This document shows, piece by piece, positions 54,532 to 64,000 of a stretch of DNA of 64,000 nucleotides (positions are counted from its first letter, which is position 1; every line of letters starts with the position of its first letter). Below the pieces are notes generated by a model that saw only the letters and a list, made by a program, of their open reading frames with translations, had not been told where the DNA came from and made no database searches. The stretch is from NCBI RefSeq assembly GCF_000177195.2, contig NC_015953.1, positions 1,178,001 to 1,242,000 of the forward strand, read 5' to 3'. The translations under genes were made by a program, and so were the position numbers. Origin of the DNA: Streptomyces sp. SirexAA-E. GTDB taxonomy: Bacteria; Actinomycetota; Actinomycetes; Streptomycetales; Streptomycetaceae.

Positions 54532-56142
54532 ATGACCACCCTGCAGAGCGTTCCCGCCCTCGGGACGCACCCGGCCTCCGGCTCCCTTCCGAGCCGGGCC
54601 GAGACCCGGGACCAGCTCTCCAAGGCGACGTACGACCTCCTGGTGATCGGCGGCGGCATCCTGGGCATCTCCACCGCCTGGCACGCCGCGCAGTCCGGAC
54701 TGCGGGTGGCCCTGGTGGACGCCGGTGACTTCGCCGGCGCCACCTCCTCCGCCTCCTCCAAGCTGCTCCACGGCGGTCTGCGCTACCTCCAGACCGGCGC
54801 GGTGAAGCTGGTGGCCGAGAACCACTTCGAGCGGCGTGCGGTCTCCCGGCAGGTCGCCCCGCACCTGGCCAACCCGCTCACCTTCTACCTGCCCGTCTAC
54901 AAGGGCGGACCGCACGGCGCGGCCAAGCTCGGCGCGGGCGTCTTCGCCTACTCGGCACTGTCCGCGTTCGGCGACGGCGTCGGCCATGTGATCAGCCCGT
55001 CGCGGGCCCGGCGCGACGTGCCGGAGCTGCGCACGGACAACCTGAAGGCCGTGGCCGTCTACGGCGACGACCAGATGAACGACGCCCGGATGGCGCTGAT
55101 GACGGTCCGCGCCGCGGTCGACGCGGGCGCCGTCGTCCTCAACCACGCCGCGGTCACCGGGCTGCGCTTCACCCGGGGCCGGGTCACCGGCGCGGAGCTC
55201 ACGGACCGTCAGGACGGCACCGAGTTCGGCGTGGACGCCCGCCTCGTCCTGAACGCCACGGGCCCGTGGGTGGACCACCTGCGGAAGATGGAGGACCCGG
55301 CCGCGGCGCCTTCGATACGCCTGTCCAAGGGCGCGCACCTGGTCCTCAGGCGCACCCGCCCCTGGAAGGCGGCGCTGGCCACCCCGATCGACAAGTACCG
55401 CATCACGTTCGCCCTGCCGTGGGAGGACATGCTGCTCCTCGGCACGACCGACGAGGAGTACGAGGGCGATCCGGCCGATGTCTCCGTCACCGAGAAGGAC
55501 ACGGCGCAGATCCTGGACGAGGCGGCGTTCTCCGTCCGCGACCAGCAGCTCTCGCGTGACCTGATCACCTACTCCTTCGCGGGGCTCCGGGTGCTGCCCG
55601 GCGGTCCCGGGGACACCTCCAAGGCCAAGCGGGAGACGGTCGTGACGGAGGGCCGCGGCGGGATGCTGTCGGTCGCCGGGGGCAAGTGGACGACCTTCCG
55701 CCACATCGGCCGTACGGTGATGAACAAGCTGGCCGCCCTCCCCGGGCACCCGCTCGCCGAGGACATGGAGCCGATGGCGCGGCTGCCGAAGAAACTGCCG
55801 CTGCCCGGCATCGCCAACCCGGACGCGGTGGCGCACCGGCTACTGGTCGACGGCGGGACGCCGGGACCGAGGATGGCCGCCGACACCGCCCGGCACCTCG
55901 CCACCCACTACGGCTCGCTCTCCTTCGACATCGCCCGCCTGGCGAACGAGGACCCGGCGCTCGCCGAGCGCATCCACCCCGACGCCCCGGAGATCTGGGC
56001 GCAGGTGGTCTACGCCCGCGACCGCGAGTGGGCCGAGACCGCGGACGACGTGCTGCGCCGCCGTACGACGCTGACGATCCGGGGTCTGGCGACGGACGAC
56101 CTTCGCGGCCGGGTCGAGAAGCTGCTGGCCGAGCGGGACTGA
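54532..56142 (+). CDS. glpD: Glycerol-3-phosphate dehydrogenase GlpD (FAD-dependent)
   Basis: 536 residues, membrane-associated respiratory enzyme oxidising glycerol-3-phosphate to dihydroxyacetone phosphate. FAD motif GGGILG at 40-45, SSKLLHGGLRYLQ a little later, and C-terminal truncated-GlpA region (HYGSLSFDIARLA). ATG at 54532 after GAGG. Last gene of the operon, followed by two hairpins. Confidence 0.96.
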   Translation: MTTLQSVPALGTHPASGSLPSRAETRDQLSKATYDLLVIGGGILGISTAWHAAQSGLRVALVDAGDFAGATSSASSKLLHGGLRYLQTGAVKLVAENHFERRAVSRQVAPHLANPLTFYLPVYKGGPHGAAKLGAGVFAYSALSAFGDGVGHVISPSRARRDVPELRTDNLKAVAVYGDDQMNDARMALMTVRAAVDAGAVVLNHAAVTGLRFTRGRVTGAELTDRQDGTEFGVDARLVLNATGPWVDHLRKMEDPAAAPSIRLSKGAHLVLRRTRPWKAALATPIDKYRITFALPWEDMLLLGTTDEEYEGDPADVSVTEKDTAQILDEAAFSVRDQQLSRDLITYSFAGLRVLPGGPGDTSKAKRETVVTEGRGGMLSVAGGKWTTFRHIGRTVMNKLAALPGHPLAEDMEPMARLPKKLPLPGIANPDAVAHRLLVDGGTPGPRMAADTARHLATHYGSLSFDIARLANEDPALAERIHPDAPEIWAQVVYARDREWAETADDVLRRRTTLTIRGLATDDLRGRVEKLLAERD

Positions 56143-56158
56143 CCGGCTCGCACGGTCC

Positions 56159-56222
56159 AGGGGCGGCTCCTGCGGGGGCCGCCCCTCGGCGTGTCCGGGC
56201 CCCGGTTCTCGTGCCGGGGCCC
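56159..56222 (+). terminator. Two consecutive hairpins after glpD
   Basis: AGGGGCGGC/GCCGCCCCT (56159-56186) and GGGCCCCGG/CCGGGGCCC (56197-56222), both perfect 9-bp stems, close the glycerol operon. Confidence 0.75.
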
Positions 56223-56281
56223 CGTCCGGGGTGCCATACGCCCGCCACACGGCGGCAATGTGGCGCCGCGACAGTGGAGGG

Positions 56282-57289
56282 ATGTCCCTTCCACGGAACT
56301 TCCATCTGGCGGCCGCACTGGACGGCGCCGGATCCCACCCGGCGGCGCCCGAGAAGCCCTTCACGCCCGAGGCGTACGCCCGTCTGATACGCGCCGCCGA
56401 GTCCGGCCTCCTCGACTTCGTCACCGTGGAGGACGGCCCGGGAAGGCTGGACTCCGCCCTGCTGCTGGCGCTGGCCGCCGCCGTGACCGACCGGATCGGG
56501 CTGGTCCCGCTGGGTCCGGCCGCGGGTGATCCCGAGGCCTGGGCGACCCGCGTCGCGACGCTCGACCACCTCAGTGCGGGGCGGGCGGGCGTACGGCCTC
56601 GGGTCTCCGCCGGCAACGCCGAGCACGCGCGGCTGGTGGGTGCGCTGGGCACCCCGGAGGGAGAGCGGCTCGTGGCCCGGCTCTTCGGGCGGGCGGCCGA
56701 GTTCCTCGACGCCGCGACCGGCGCGTGGGGCACCCTCGTCCACCCTCCGCAGGGCAGGCCCCCGCTGGCCGTCCTGGCGCACGCCACGGTGCCCTACCGG
56801 CTGGCGGTCTCGCACGCCGACGTCGTCTTCGTCACTCCGAAGGACACGGCCGACCTCGTGGCGATCCGCCAGGAGATCGGGACGCTGCTGGCGAAGGCGG
56901 GCCGCCCGGCCGGGTCCCTGCGCGTCCTGGCCGACGTGAACGTCGTGCTGGGCGGCAGCCGGGAGGAGGCCGACGCCCGCAGGGCGCGGCTGGACGAGGC
57001 CGCCGGCACGCCCTTCACCTCGGACGCCGCCGTCTTCACCGGTACGCCCGAGCACCTGGCCGACCTGCTGGAGTCCTGGCACCGCGAGGGCGGCGCCGAC
57101 GGCTTCCGGCTGCGGCCGGCCGTCCTGCCCGACGACCTGGACACCGTCGCCACCCGGCTGGTGCCCCTCCTGCAGGAGCGCGGACTCTTCCGCACCGCGT
57201 ACACCGCCCGGACGCTGCGCGGCCATCTCGGCCTCGCCGCCCTCCGAGGCCCCGGCTCCCCCGTGGACGAGAGAAGGACCCCCCTGTGA
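56282..57289 (+). CDS. Luciferase-like monooxygenase (LLM class), first of pair
   Basis: 335 residues of the flavin/F420-dependent LLM family: TIM-barrel pattern with DFVTVEDG, DRIGLVPLG and the later HADVVFVTPKD. Shorter and less regular than its neighbour and missing several conserved bits of the family. Start uncertain: ATG 56282 lies only 1-2 bases after GGAGGG; ATG 56258 is an alternative. Its stop overlaps the next start (GTGA). Substrate unknown. Confidence 0.85.
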   Translation: MSLPRNFHLAAALDGAGSHPAAPEKPFTPEAYARLIRAAESGLLDFVTVEDGPGRLDSALLLALAAAVTDRIGLVPLGPAAGDPEAWATRVATLDHLSAGRAGVRPRVSAGNAEHARLVGALGTPEGERLVARLFGRAAEFLDAATGAWGTLVHPPQGRPPLAVLAHATVPYRLAVSHADVVFVTPKDTADLVAIRQEIGTLLAKAGRPAGSLRVLADVNVVLGGSREEADARRARLDEAAGTPFTSDAAVFTGTPEHLADLLESWHREGGADGFRLRPAVLPDDLDTVATRLVPLLQERGLFRTAYTARTLRGHLGLAALRGPGSPVDERRTPL

Positions 57290-58410
57290 AGTTCTCCGTG
57301 CTCTCCCTCATCGGTCATGCCCCGCATCCGCTCACCGGCCACCTCCCCTCCGCCGCCGACCGCTTCGCCGAGGTGATCGAGACCGGGGTGGCGGCGGAAC
57401 GGCTGGGCTTCGACGCGTACGCGGTCGGCGAACGGCACACCGGTCCGTTCCTCTCGTCCAGTCCGAGCGTGGTGCTGGGCGCACTGGCGGCCCGTACCGG
57501 TTCGATCCGGCTGCTCACCGGTGTCACGGTCGTCGCCGTCCTCGACCCCGTACGGGTGGCGGAGGACTTCGCGACACTCGACCAGATCACGCGCGGCCGG
57601 ATCGAGCTGGTCGTGGGCAAGGGGGCGGAGGCGGGACACTTCGACCTCTTCGGGCTCGACGAGGAGCGTCAGTGGGACCTCCAGAAGGAGAAGTACGAGC
57701 TGCTGCGGCGGCTGTGGACCGAGGAGGGGGTCGACTGGGAGGGCGAGTTCCGCCCGCCCCTGAAGAACGTGACCACCCTCCCGCGTCCGTATGCGGGGCC
57801 GCCGCGCGTCTGGCACGGCTCGGCCACCAGCCTCAACTCCCCCGAGCTCGCGGCGAAGCACGGCGATCCGCTGTTCACGGCCAACGCGATCCAGCCGCGT
57901 GAGGCCTATGCACGGCTGATCACCCACTACCGGGAGCGGTTCGAGGCCTACGGGCACGATCCGGCCGCCGCGCGGGTGGCGGCCGGATCCGGCGGCCTGC
58001 TGATCGCGGACAGTTCCCGGCGGGCCGTGGAGCGCTACAAGGAGGTGTACGAGGCGAAGGTCGCCCAGTCCTTCAAGCCGCACCTGGAAGGGCGGGCCGG
58101 CTACAACACGCCGTTCCGCACCATCGAGGAGGCCGTCGCGGACGGCCCGCAGCTGATCGGCTCGCCGCAGCAGATCATCGACAAGATCCTCGGCTACCAC
58201 GCGCTGTACCGGCACGACCTCCAGTCGGTGACGGTGGACGGCTTCGGTCTCCCCCACGCCGAGCAGCTGGAGACCCTGCAGCGGTTCGCGGAGGAGATCG
58301 CGCCGGTGGTCCGGCGGGAGGCGCCGTCCTCTCTCTGGGACCGCCCCGCCCCGTGCCCCAGGGCCCCGGTGGTACACGGGTGGCCGGTGGGAGAACGGCG
58401 GGCCGCATAA
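57286..58410 (+). CDS. Luciferase-like monooxygenase (LLM class), second of pair
   Basis: 374 residues, well preserved LLM barrel: GFDAYAVGERHTGPF, LLTGVTVVAVLDPVRVAEDFATLDQ (shown in part as DPVRVAEDFATLD), GRIELVVGKGAE and GSPQQIIDKIL. Uses reduced flavin or F420. GTG overlaps the preceding stop, so the two monooxygenases are translated together and may form a heterodimer like LuxAB (inference). No reductase gene is adjacent. Confidence 0.9.
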   Translation: MKFSVLSLIGHAPHPLTGHLPSAADRFAEVIETGVAAERLGFDAYAVGERHTGPFLSSSPSVVLGALAARTGSIRLLTGVTVVAVLDPVRVAEDFATLDQITRGRIELVVGKGAEAGHFDLFGLDEERQWDLQKEKYELLRRLWTEEGVDWEGEFRPPLKNVTTLPRPYAGPPRVWHGSATSLNSPELAAKHGDPLFTANAIQPREAYARLITHYRERFEAYGHDPAAARVAAGSGGLLIADSSRRAVERYKEVYEAKVAQSFKPHLEGRAGYNTPFRTIEEAVADGPQLIGSPQQIIDKILGYHALYRHDLQSVTVDGFGLPHAEQLETLQRFAEEIAPVVRREAPSSLWDRPAPCPRAPVVHGWPVGERRAA

Positions 58411-58419
58411 TGACTCCAT

Positions 58420-58430
58420 ACATCGGATGT
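58420..58430 (+). promoter_or_regulatory. Operator ACATCGGATGT before FadR-family regulator
   Basis: Perfect 11-base dyad ACATC-G-GATGT 22 bases before the regulator start codon. The half-site ACATCGGA recurs twice upstream of fuconate dehydratase (61296-61325). Confidence 0.65.
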
Positions 58431-58452
58431 CTTGTGCGCGAGGAGGCCCCTT

Positions 58453-59124
58453 ATGGCCGTCACCGACGAAGCGATCGAGAAGATCAAGGGAATGATCGTC
58501 TCGGGCGCCCTGGCGCCCGGCGACCGGCTTCCCAAGGAGAGCGAACTGGCGGCCGAGCTGGGGCTCTCGCGCAACTCGCTGCGTGAGGCGGTGCGGGCGC
58601 TCTCGCTGATCCGCATCCTCGACGTACGCCAGGGCGACGGCACCTACGTCACGAGCCTGGACCCGCAGCTCCTGCTGGAGGCGCTCAGCTTCGTGGTGGA
58701 CTTCCACCGCGACGACACGGTGCTGGAGTTCCTCGCGGTCCGCCGGATCCTGGAGCCGGCGGCCACCGCGATGGCGGCCCTGCGCATCGGGGAGGAGCGG
58801 CTCGACGCCCTGGGCGCGCAGCTGGACGCCCTGGGGCCGAGCCCGTCGGTGGAGGAGCTGGTCGCCTGCGACCTGGAGTTCCACCGGGGCATCGTCCAGT
58901 CCTCCGGCAACTCGGTCCTGTGCTCCCTGCTGGACGGCCTGTCCGGGCCGACGACCCGGGCCAGGGTCTGGCGCGGGCTCACCCAGGAGGACGCGGTCAG
59001 CCGCACCCTGCACGAGCACCGGGCGATCCTCGCGGCGCTGCGGGACCGGGACGCCGAGGCGGCCCGGTCCTGGGCGACGGTGCACGTGGCGAGCGTGGAG
59101 CAGTGGCTGCGCTCGACGCTGTGA
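58453..59124 (+). CDS. FadR/GntR-family regulator of the fuconate locus
   Basis: 223 residues. Winged helix (LPKESELAAELGLSRNSLREA) and a C-terminal FCD ligand domain with the metal-binding DLEFHRG and HEHRAIL histidines. ATG at 58453 after AGGAGG. Convergent with the SDR gene. Shared half-sites with the dehydratase promoter indicate that it represses that operon and itself until a fucose-derived acid is present (inference). Confidence 0.9.
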   Translation: MAVTDEAIEKIKGMIVSGALAPGDRLPKESELAAELGLSRNSLREAVRALSLIRILDVRQGDGTYVTSLDPQLLLEALSFVVDFHRDDTVLEFLAVRRILEPAATAMAALRIGEERLDALGAQLDALGPSPSVEELVACDLEFHRGIVQSSGNSVLCSLLDGLSGPTTRARVWRGLTQEDAVSRTLHEHRAILAALRDRDAEAARSWATVHVASVEQWLRSTL

Positions 59125-59148
59125 GGCGGCCCGGACCGCGCGTCCGGC

Positions 59149-59922
59149 TCAGGCGGGGCGCAGCCGCAGCCCCTGCATCCCCCCGTCGACGGCGAGCGCG
59201 GTCCCGGTGACGGACGCGGCCGCCGGGCTCGCCAGGTAGACGACGGCGGCGGCGACCTCGTCCGCCGAGACCAGCCGGCCCATCGGCTGGCGGGCGTCGA
59301 GGGCGGCGCGTTCGGCCGCGGGGTCCTCGGCCCGCGCGAGCAGCCGGCCGATCCACGGGGTCTCGGCCGTGCCGGGGTTGACGCAGTTGACCCGGATTCC
59401 TTCCCGGACGTGGTCGGAGGCCATGGCGAGGGTGAGGGCGAGCACGGCCCCCTTGCTCGCGCTGTACAGGGCGCGCTGCGGCAGCCCGGCGGTGGCCGCG
59501 ACGGAGCAGGTCTGGGTGATCGACACGGCGCCGGGCCGGTCGGCGGCCGCCCGGCGCAGATGGGGCAGGGCGTGGCGGGCGGTGCGGACCATGCCGAGGA
59601 CGTTGACGTCCAGGACCTGCGCCCATTCCGGGTCGTCGTTGTCCTCGACGGTGCCGACGGCGCCGATCCCGGCGTTGGGGACGAGGGTGTGCAGGCCGCC
59701 CAGTTCGGCGGCGGCCCGCTCGACACCGGCGCGGACGGCGTCGTCGTCGCGCACGTCGGCCTCGATCGCCAGCACCCCGTCGGGGGCGCCCGTCGTCTCC
59801 CGGTCGAGCACGGCGACGCGTGCCCCGCGGGCGAGCAGGAGCGCCGCCACGGCGGCGCCGATGCCGGAGGCACCGCCCGTCACGAGGGCGGACAGTCCGT
59901 CGAAGTCCTGTGTGCCGGTCAT
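59149..59922 (-). CDS. Short-chain dehydrogenase, probable L-fucose dehydrogenase
   Basis: 257 residues. NAD-binding TGGASGIG at 15-22, NAG at the expected strand (PNAGIG), serine region ITQTCSV and catalytic Tyr-x3-Lys in YSASKGA. ATG overlaps the dehydratase stop as ATGA, so they are translated together. In the non-phosphorylated fucose pathway a dehydrogenase makes fuconolactone before the dehydratase acts; the context fits that step or the later 2-keto-3-deoxyfuconate oxidation. Confidence 0.85.
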   Translation of the reverse strand: MTGTQDFDGLSALVTGGASGIGAAVAALLLARGARVAVLDRETTGAPDGVLAIEADVRDDDAVRAGVERAAAELGGLHTLVPNAGIGAVGTVEDNDDPEWAQVLDVNVLGMVRTARHALPHLRRAAADRPGAVSITQTCSVAATAGLPQRALYSASKGAVLALTLAMASDHVREGIRVNCVNPGTAETPWIGRLLARAEDPAAERAALDARQPMGRLVSADEVAAAVVYLASPAAASVTGTALAVDGGMQGLRLRPA

Positions 59923-61277
59923 CGGTCGGTCTCCTCGGGGGTACGGCGGGCCTGCCAGACAGGGCCCTCGGGGTAGCGGTGGCCGGCGATCGAGGCAGGG
60001 AGCATCCGGGCGGAGAAGCCCGGGGCGCGGGGCGCGACGTAGCGCCCGGCCTCGATGACGGCCGGGTCGGCGAAGTGCTCGTGGAGGTGGTCGACGTACT
60101 CGATGACCCGGTCCTCACGGGTGCCGGAGACGGCGACGTAGTCGAACATCGCCAGGTGCTGGACCAGTTCGCAGAGGCCGACGCCGCCGGCGTGCGGGCA
60201 GACCGGGACGCCGTACTTGGCGGCGAGCAGCAGGATCGCGAGGTTCTCGTTGACCCCGGCGACCCGGGCCGCGTCGATCTGGACGAAGTCGGTCGCACCG
60301 GCCTGGAGCAGCTGTTTGAACACGATCCGGTTGGCGGCGTGTTCGCCGGTGGCCACCTTGACCGGCTGGCCCGCGCGCACCGCGGCGTGGCCGAGTACGT
60401 CGTCGGGGCTGGTCGGTTCCTCGATCCAGTACGGGTCGTACGGTGCGAGCGCGGTCATCCACTCCACGGCCTCGGCGACGTCCCAGCGCTGGTTGGCGTC
60501 GACGGCGATCCGGATGTCCGGGCCGACGGCCTCGCGGGCCAGCGACAGCCTGCGGACGTCGTCCTTGATCTCGCCGCCCACCTTCAGCTTGATCTGGGTG
60601 AAACCCTCGGCGACGGCCTCCCGGGCGAGTCGCACGAGCTTGTCGTCGTCGTACCCCAGCCAACCCGGCGAGGTGGTGTACGCGGGGTACCCCTCGGCCA
60701 GCAGCCGCCGGGTGCGTTCGGCGCGGCCCGGTTCGGCGGCGCGGAGGACGGCCAGCGCTTCGTCGGGGGTGAGGGCGTCGGTGAGGTGCCGGAAGTCGAC
60801 GAGGGAGACCAGTTCCTCGGGTGTCATGCCGGCCAGGAACCGCCAGACGGGCTGCCCGGCCAGCTTCGCCGCGAGGTCCCAGGCGGCGTTGACGACCGCG
60901 CCGGCCGCCATGTGCGTCACGCCCTTCTCGGGCCCCAGCCAGCGCAGCTGGGAGTCGCGGGTGAGGTCGCGGTAGAGGTCGCCGAGCGCGGCGGCGTCGC
61001 GGGGGACGGGGCGGCCCACCACATGGAGGCGGAGGGCCTCGATGGCGGCGGCCATGACCTCGTTGCCGCGCCCGATGGTGAAGCAGAAGCCGTGCCCCTC
61101 GGGGGCTTTGCCCTCCTGCCCCGGGCCACCGCGCGCCGGGTCCGGCCCGTCCGTCCGCAGGACGACGTAGGCGGCGGAGTAGTCGGGGTCGGGGTTCATG
61201 GCGTCCGAGCCGTCGAGCTGTTCCGAGGTGGGAAACCGGATGTCATGGACCTCGAGATCCGTGACGGTCTGACTCAT
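59919..61277 (-). CDS. L-fuconate dehydratase (enolase superfamily)
   Basis: 452 residues. Removes water from L-fuconate. Enolase-superfamily residues are visible: QIKLKVGG (base lysine), VDANQRW, WIEEPTS and GEHAAN metal and acid ligands, and [10 protein letters not shown] with the catalytic histidine. [11 protein letters not shown] and [13 protein letters not shown] are hallmarks of the fuconate subfamily. ATG at 61277 with GGGAG upstream. First gene of the two-gene operon; half-site operators lie upstream. Confidence 0.92.
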   Translation of the reverse strand: MSQTVTDLEVHDIRFPTSEQLDGSDAMNPDPDYSAAYVVLRTDGPDPARGGPGQEGKAPEGHGFCFTIGRGNEVMAAAIEALRLHVVGRPVPRDAAALGDLYRDLTRDSQLRWLGPEKGVTHMAAGAVVNAAWDLAAKLAGQPVWRFLAGMTPEELVSLVDFRHLTDALTPDEALAVLRAAEPGRAERTRRLLAEGYPAYTTSPGWLGYDDDKLVRLAREAVAEGFTQIKLKVGGEIKDDVRRLSLAREAVGPDIRIAVDANQRWDVAEAVEWMTALAPYDPYWIEEPTSPDDVLGHAAVRAGQPVKVATGEHAANRIVFKQLLQAGATDFVQIDAARVAGVNENLAILLLAAKYGVPVCPHAGGVGLCELVQHLAMFDYVAVSGTREDRVIEYVDHLHEHFADPAVIEAGRYVAPRAPGFSARMLPASIAGHRYPEGPVWQARRTPEETDR

Positions 61278-61295
61278 GAACGCTCCCAGGGGATA

Positions 61296-61325
61296 ACATC
61301 GGACCTCTTCTTGGTCATCCGATGT
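61296..61325 (-). promoter_or_regulatory. Inverted operator pair upstream of fuconate dehydratase
   Basis: ACATCGGA (61296-61303) and TCCGATGT (61318-61325) are perfect inverted 8-mers, the same half-site as at the regulator promoter. Confidence 0.65.
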
Positions 61326-61506
61326 ATATCCCTGCAAGACCCCTCGGGTCCAGGGCCGTAGGGATTTCGGACCGGTTTCGATGGGTACAGCTCGGATGAA
61401 TCGGCTGCTGGCACGCTTCACTCGTCGGCGCAAACGCACTGCGGCGGGAGGGCGGGTAAGCCGTAAGGTTGGGGCGTACGCAAGGGAACTTCGGAAGGAG
61501 GCCTGG

Positions 61507-62568
61507 GTGATCGAGCTCGAGGGGGTACCCGAGCTGATCGACCCGGTCATGGTGGCCGCGTTCGAAGGCTGGAACGACGCCGGTGACGCCGCCTCCACAG
61601 CGGTCGGACATCTGAACCGGGAATGGAAGGGCGAGGTCTTCGCGGCGCTCGACGCCGAGGACTACTACGACTTCCAGGTCAACCGGCCCACGGTGTGGAT
61701 GGAGGGCGGGTCCCGCAAGATCACGTGGCCGACGACGCGCCTGTCCGTGGTCCGTGTCGGCGGCGACAAGCCGCGCGACCTGGTCCTGGTCCGTGGCATC
61801 GAACCGTCGATGCGCTGGCGTTCGTTCTGCAACGAGATCCTGGGCTTCGCCCATGAGCTCGGCGTCGAGATGGTCGTCATCCTGGGAGCGCTGCTCGGCG
61901 ACACCCCGCACACCAGGCCGGTCCCGGTCAGCGGGGTCACGTCCGACCCGGACCTGGCCCGCACGATGGACCTGGAGGAGACGCGGTACGAGGGCCCGAC
62001 CGGCATCGTCGGCATCCTCCAGGAGGCCTGCACCCACGCGGGCGTGCCCGCGGTGAGCCTGTGGGCGGCGGTGCCGCACTACGTGTCGCAGCCGCCCAAC
62101 CCCAAGGCGACGCTGGCGCTGCTGAACCGCCTCGAGGACCTGCTCGGCCTGCGGATCCCGCTGGGCGAGCTGCCCGAGGACGCCCGCGCCTGGCAGCTGG
62201 GCGTCGACCAGCTGGCCGCCGAGGACAGCGAGGTGGCGGAGTACGTGCAGACCCTGGAGGAGGCACGCGACACCGCGGAGCTGCCCGAGGCGTCCGGCGA
62301 GGCCATCGCCCGGGAGTTCGAGCGGTACCTGCGGCGCCGGGACGTCGGCGGCCCGGGACAGGCGCCCGGCGGCCATGCCACGGAGAGCGGCGACATGTCG
62401 CCCTATCTGCGGGACACCGCCGGTGAGCGGACGAGACCGCCCCGCCCGCAGCGCCCGGAGAAGGGGCGCCCCGGCGGCGCACGGCCGGACGCCGGAAGCG
62501 CCAAGGAGGGCGATGCGCCCGAGGACCCGTCCACCGGACCGGACGACGACACCCCGCCGACCGGCTGA
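61507..62568 (+). CDS. PAC2-family protein
   Basis: 353 residues. N-terminal PAC2 domain with [14 protein letters not shown] and [15 protein letters not shown], plus [22 protein letters not shown]; a disordered acidic/Pro tail of about 70 residues follows. PAC2 is named after eukaryotic proteasome assembly chaperones; in actinobacteria the role is unknown. GTG at 61507 with GGAGG upstream; the frame is open 42 codons before that. Convergent with mshC. Confidence 0.88.
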   Translation: MIELEGVPELIDPVMVAAFEGWNDAGDAASTAVGHLNREWKGEVFAALDAEDYYDFQVNRPTVWMEGGSRKITWPTTRLSVVRVGGDKPRDLVLVRGIEPSMRWRSFCNEILGFAHELGVEMVVILGALLGDTPHTRPVPVSGVTSDPDLARTMDLEETRYEGPTGIVGILQEACTHAGVPAVSLWAAVPHYVSQPPNPKATLALLNRLEDLLGLRIPLGELPEDARAWQLGVDQLAAEDSEVAEYVQTLEEARDTAELPEASGEAIAREFERYLRRRDVGGPGQAPGGHATESGDMSPYLRDTAGERTRPPRPQRPEKGRPGGARPDAGSAKEGDAPEDPSTGPDDDTPPTG

Positions 62569-62590
62569 CGGGGTATCAGCACACAGAAGA

Positions 62591-62625
62591 CCGGCCCCGG
62601 ACCTCGTCGAGAGGTCCGGGGCCGG
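62591..62625. terminator. Bidirectional terminator between PAC2 gene and mshC
   Basis: Perfect 15-bp arms CCGGCCCCGGACCTC and GAGGTCCGGGGCCGG with a 5-nt loop. Confidence 0.92.
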
Positions 62626-62645
62626 CCGCGTTCGGATGGGCGGTG

Positions 62646-63875
62646 TTACAGCGCGACACCCAGCAGGGCGTCGACGGTGCGCGACACGAGACCGGGCGCG
62701 CCCTCGTCCGTACCGCCGCCGGAGGTCTGCCGCTCGGCCCAGCGGTCCACGGCGGCCAGGGCGGCCGGGGAGTCCAGGTCGTCCGCCAGGGCTTCGCGCA
62801 CCTCGTCGACCAGTGCGTCGGCGGGCAGCCCGTCGGGCCGGGAGACGGCGGCACGCCACCGGGCGAGCCGCTCGACGGCGTCGGCGAGCACCTGGTCGGT
62901 CCACTCCCAGTCGGAGCGGTAGTGGTGGGCGAGCAGCGAGAGCCGGATCGCGGCGGGGTCGACGCCGTCGCGGCGCAGCGCGGAGACGAAGACCAGGTTG
63001 CCTTTGGACTTGGACATCTTCTCGCCGTCCAGGCCGACCATGCCGGCGTGCACGTAGGCCTGGGCGAACGGGTACTCGCCGGTCAGCGCCTGGGCGTGGG
63101 AGGCGCCCATCTCGTGGTGCGGGAAGACCAGGTCGGAACCGCCGCCCTGGACGTCGAAGCCCATGCCGAGGTGGTCCAGGGCGATGGCCACGCACTCGAT
63201 GTGCCAGCCGGGCCGGCCACGGCCGAGGCGGCCGCCGTCCCAGCTCGGCTCGCCGTCACGGGCGGCCATCCACAGCATCGGGTCGAGGGGGTTCTTCTTG
63301 CCCGGGCGCTCCGGGTCGCCGCCGCGCTCGGCGGAGAGCAGGCGCATGGCCTCGGCGTCGAGGTGGGAGACCCCTCCGAAGTGCGGGTCGGACCCGACGG
63401 AGAAGTACACGTCGCCGTCGAGCTCGTAGGCGGCGCCCGCGTCCAGCAGGCGTTCCACCAGCGGGACGATGCCGGGTATCGCCTCCACGGCCCCGATGTA
63501 GTGCTTCGGGGGAAGCATGCGCAGGGCGGTCATGTCCTCACGGAACAGGGCGGTCTCGCGCTCGGCGAGCTCCGCCCAGTCCTCGCCGTCGCGCACGGCC
63601 CGCTCCAGCAGCGGGTCGTCCACGTCGGTGACGTTCTGGACGTAGTGGACCTGACGCTTGGTGTCGAGCCACACGCGCTGCACGAGGTCGAACGCGTTGT
63701 AGGTCGCCGCATGACCCATGTGGGTCGCGTCGTACGGCGTGATGCCGCAGACGTAGATGCGGGCGACGGGACCGGGGTCAAGGGTGATCCGTCCGCCGGT
63801 CGCGGTGTCGTGGATCCGAAGGTCGCGGCCCTTGCCGGGCAGGGCGGGGACCTCAGAAGCGGGCCAGGCATGCAT
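62646..63875 (-). CDS. mshC: Cysteine-glucosaminylinositol ligase MshC (mycothiol synthesis)
   Basis: 409 residues. Joins cysteine to glucosaminyl-inositol. Related to cysteinyl-tRNA synthetase but lacks its anticodon-binding domain. Class I signatures THMGHAATY at 51-59 with zinc ligand Cys43, and KMSKSKGN for ATP; zinc-site [10 protein letters not shown] follows the middle. ATG at 63875. Provides the main thiol of actinobacteria. Upstream 125 bases to the window end hold nothing recognised. Confidence 0.96.
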   Translation of the reverse strand: MHAWPASEVPALPGKGRDLRIHDTATGGRITLDPGPVARIYVCGITPYDATHMGHAATYNAFDLVQRVWLDTKRQVHYVQNVTDVDDPLLERAVRDGEDWAELAERETALFREDMTALRMLPPKHYIGAVEAIPGIVPLVERLLDAGAAYELDGDVYFSVGSDPHFGGVSHLDAEAMRLLSAERGGDPERPGKKNPLDPMLWMAARDGEPSWDGGRLGRGRPGWHIECVAIALDHLGMGFDVQGGGSDLVFPHHEMGASHAQALTGEYPFAQAYVHAGMVGLDGEKMSKSKGNLVFVSALRRDGVDPAAIRLSLLAHHYRSDWEWTDQVLADAVERLARWRAAVSRPDGLPADALVDEVREALADDLDSPAALAAVDRWAERQTSGGGTDEGAPGLVSRTVDALLGVAL

Positions 63876-64000
63876 GTCATGAGCGTAACCGGACGATGCT
63901 TCCGGATACGAACCGGTCCGGAGATCCTGGCCGAATAGGCGGTCTTGCGCGGTTGCCCCTTCTGGCCTACGGGGTAACCCGTCCCGCGTCCCGGGACGCC

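Noticed and set aside
1..64000. CRISPR arrays, insertion sequences, prophage genes, tRNA genes
   Set aside because: None seen: no regularly spaced repeats, no transposase-like or phage-like proteins, and no cloverleaf-like sequence noticed by eye. A tRNAscan search would be needed to exclude RNA genes fully.

Overview
The window is chromosomal DNA of a Streptomyces-like actinobacterium. Evidence is the very high GC content with GC-biased third codon positions, many GTG starts, GTGA/ATGA stop-start overlaps, and a gene set typical of the group: Pup-proteasome genes, mycothiol ligase, DmdR/IdeR-type iron boxes, a GylR-controlled glycerol operon and HelY next to TatAC. From memory the order helY-tatC-tatA ... 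pafA ... prcA-prcB-pup-dop-arc ... metH-gylR-glpF-glpK-glpD ... mshC matches the Streptomyces coelicolor core chromosome. No tRNA, rRNA, insertion sequence, prophage or CRISPR array was seen, so this looks like core chromosome rather than an island.

Layout. 1-2.3 kb: the end of a glycine betaine/proline ABC importer (proV-proW, minus strand). 2.3-8.7 kb: a 5'-3' exonuclease gene, then an iron island with a siderophore-interacting protein, a siderophore-binding lipoprotein, two FecCD permeases and a DUF2470 protein, served by three iron boxes. 8.7-18.3 kb: a SigK-type ECF sigma factor with its RskA-like anti-sigma factor, facing a five-gene minus-strand operon (FAD oxidoreductase, DUF1365, two cyclopropane-synthase-type methyltransferases, DUF1295 membrane protein), and divergently a molybdopterin oxidoreductase and a fasciclin lipoprotein. 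Three promoters of the form CCAATCC-N16/17-CGAA(T/G) mark this block as one sigma regulon. 18.3-19.9 kb: an ADP-ribosylglycohydrolase and an SPW-repeat membrane protein.

20-39 kb, almost all minus strand: helY, a lipid kinase, tatC, tatA, two small proteins, pafC, pafB, two FKBP isomerases, pafA, an MFS exporter with a divergent LacI regulator, then prcA, prcB, a decayed endonuclease VII remnant, pup, dop and arc. Together these make the protein tag (Pup), its ligase (PafA), its remover (Dop), the unfoldase (ARC/Mpa) and the 20S core, plus the PafBC regulator pair.

39-51 kb: ferredoxin, a secreted protein, tRNA methyltransferase TrmI, a site-2 protease, a RecB-type nuclease with an orphan response regulator, an oligopeptide-type binding protein, a HAD phosphatase and B12-dependent methionine synthase. 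51-56 kb: gylR and glpF-glpK-glpD. 56-58.4 kb: two overlapping luciferase-like monooxygenases. 58.4-61.3 kb: an L-fucose-type catabolic locus (FadR-family regulator, SDR dehydrogenase, L-fuconate dehydratase) with shared operator half-sites. 61.5-63.9 kb: a PAC2-family protein and mshC. Most convergent gene pairs are separated by strong perfect hairpins, listed individually.
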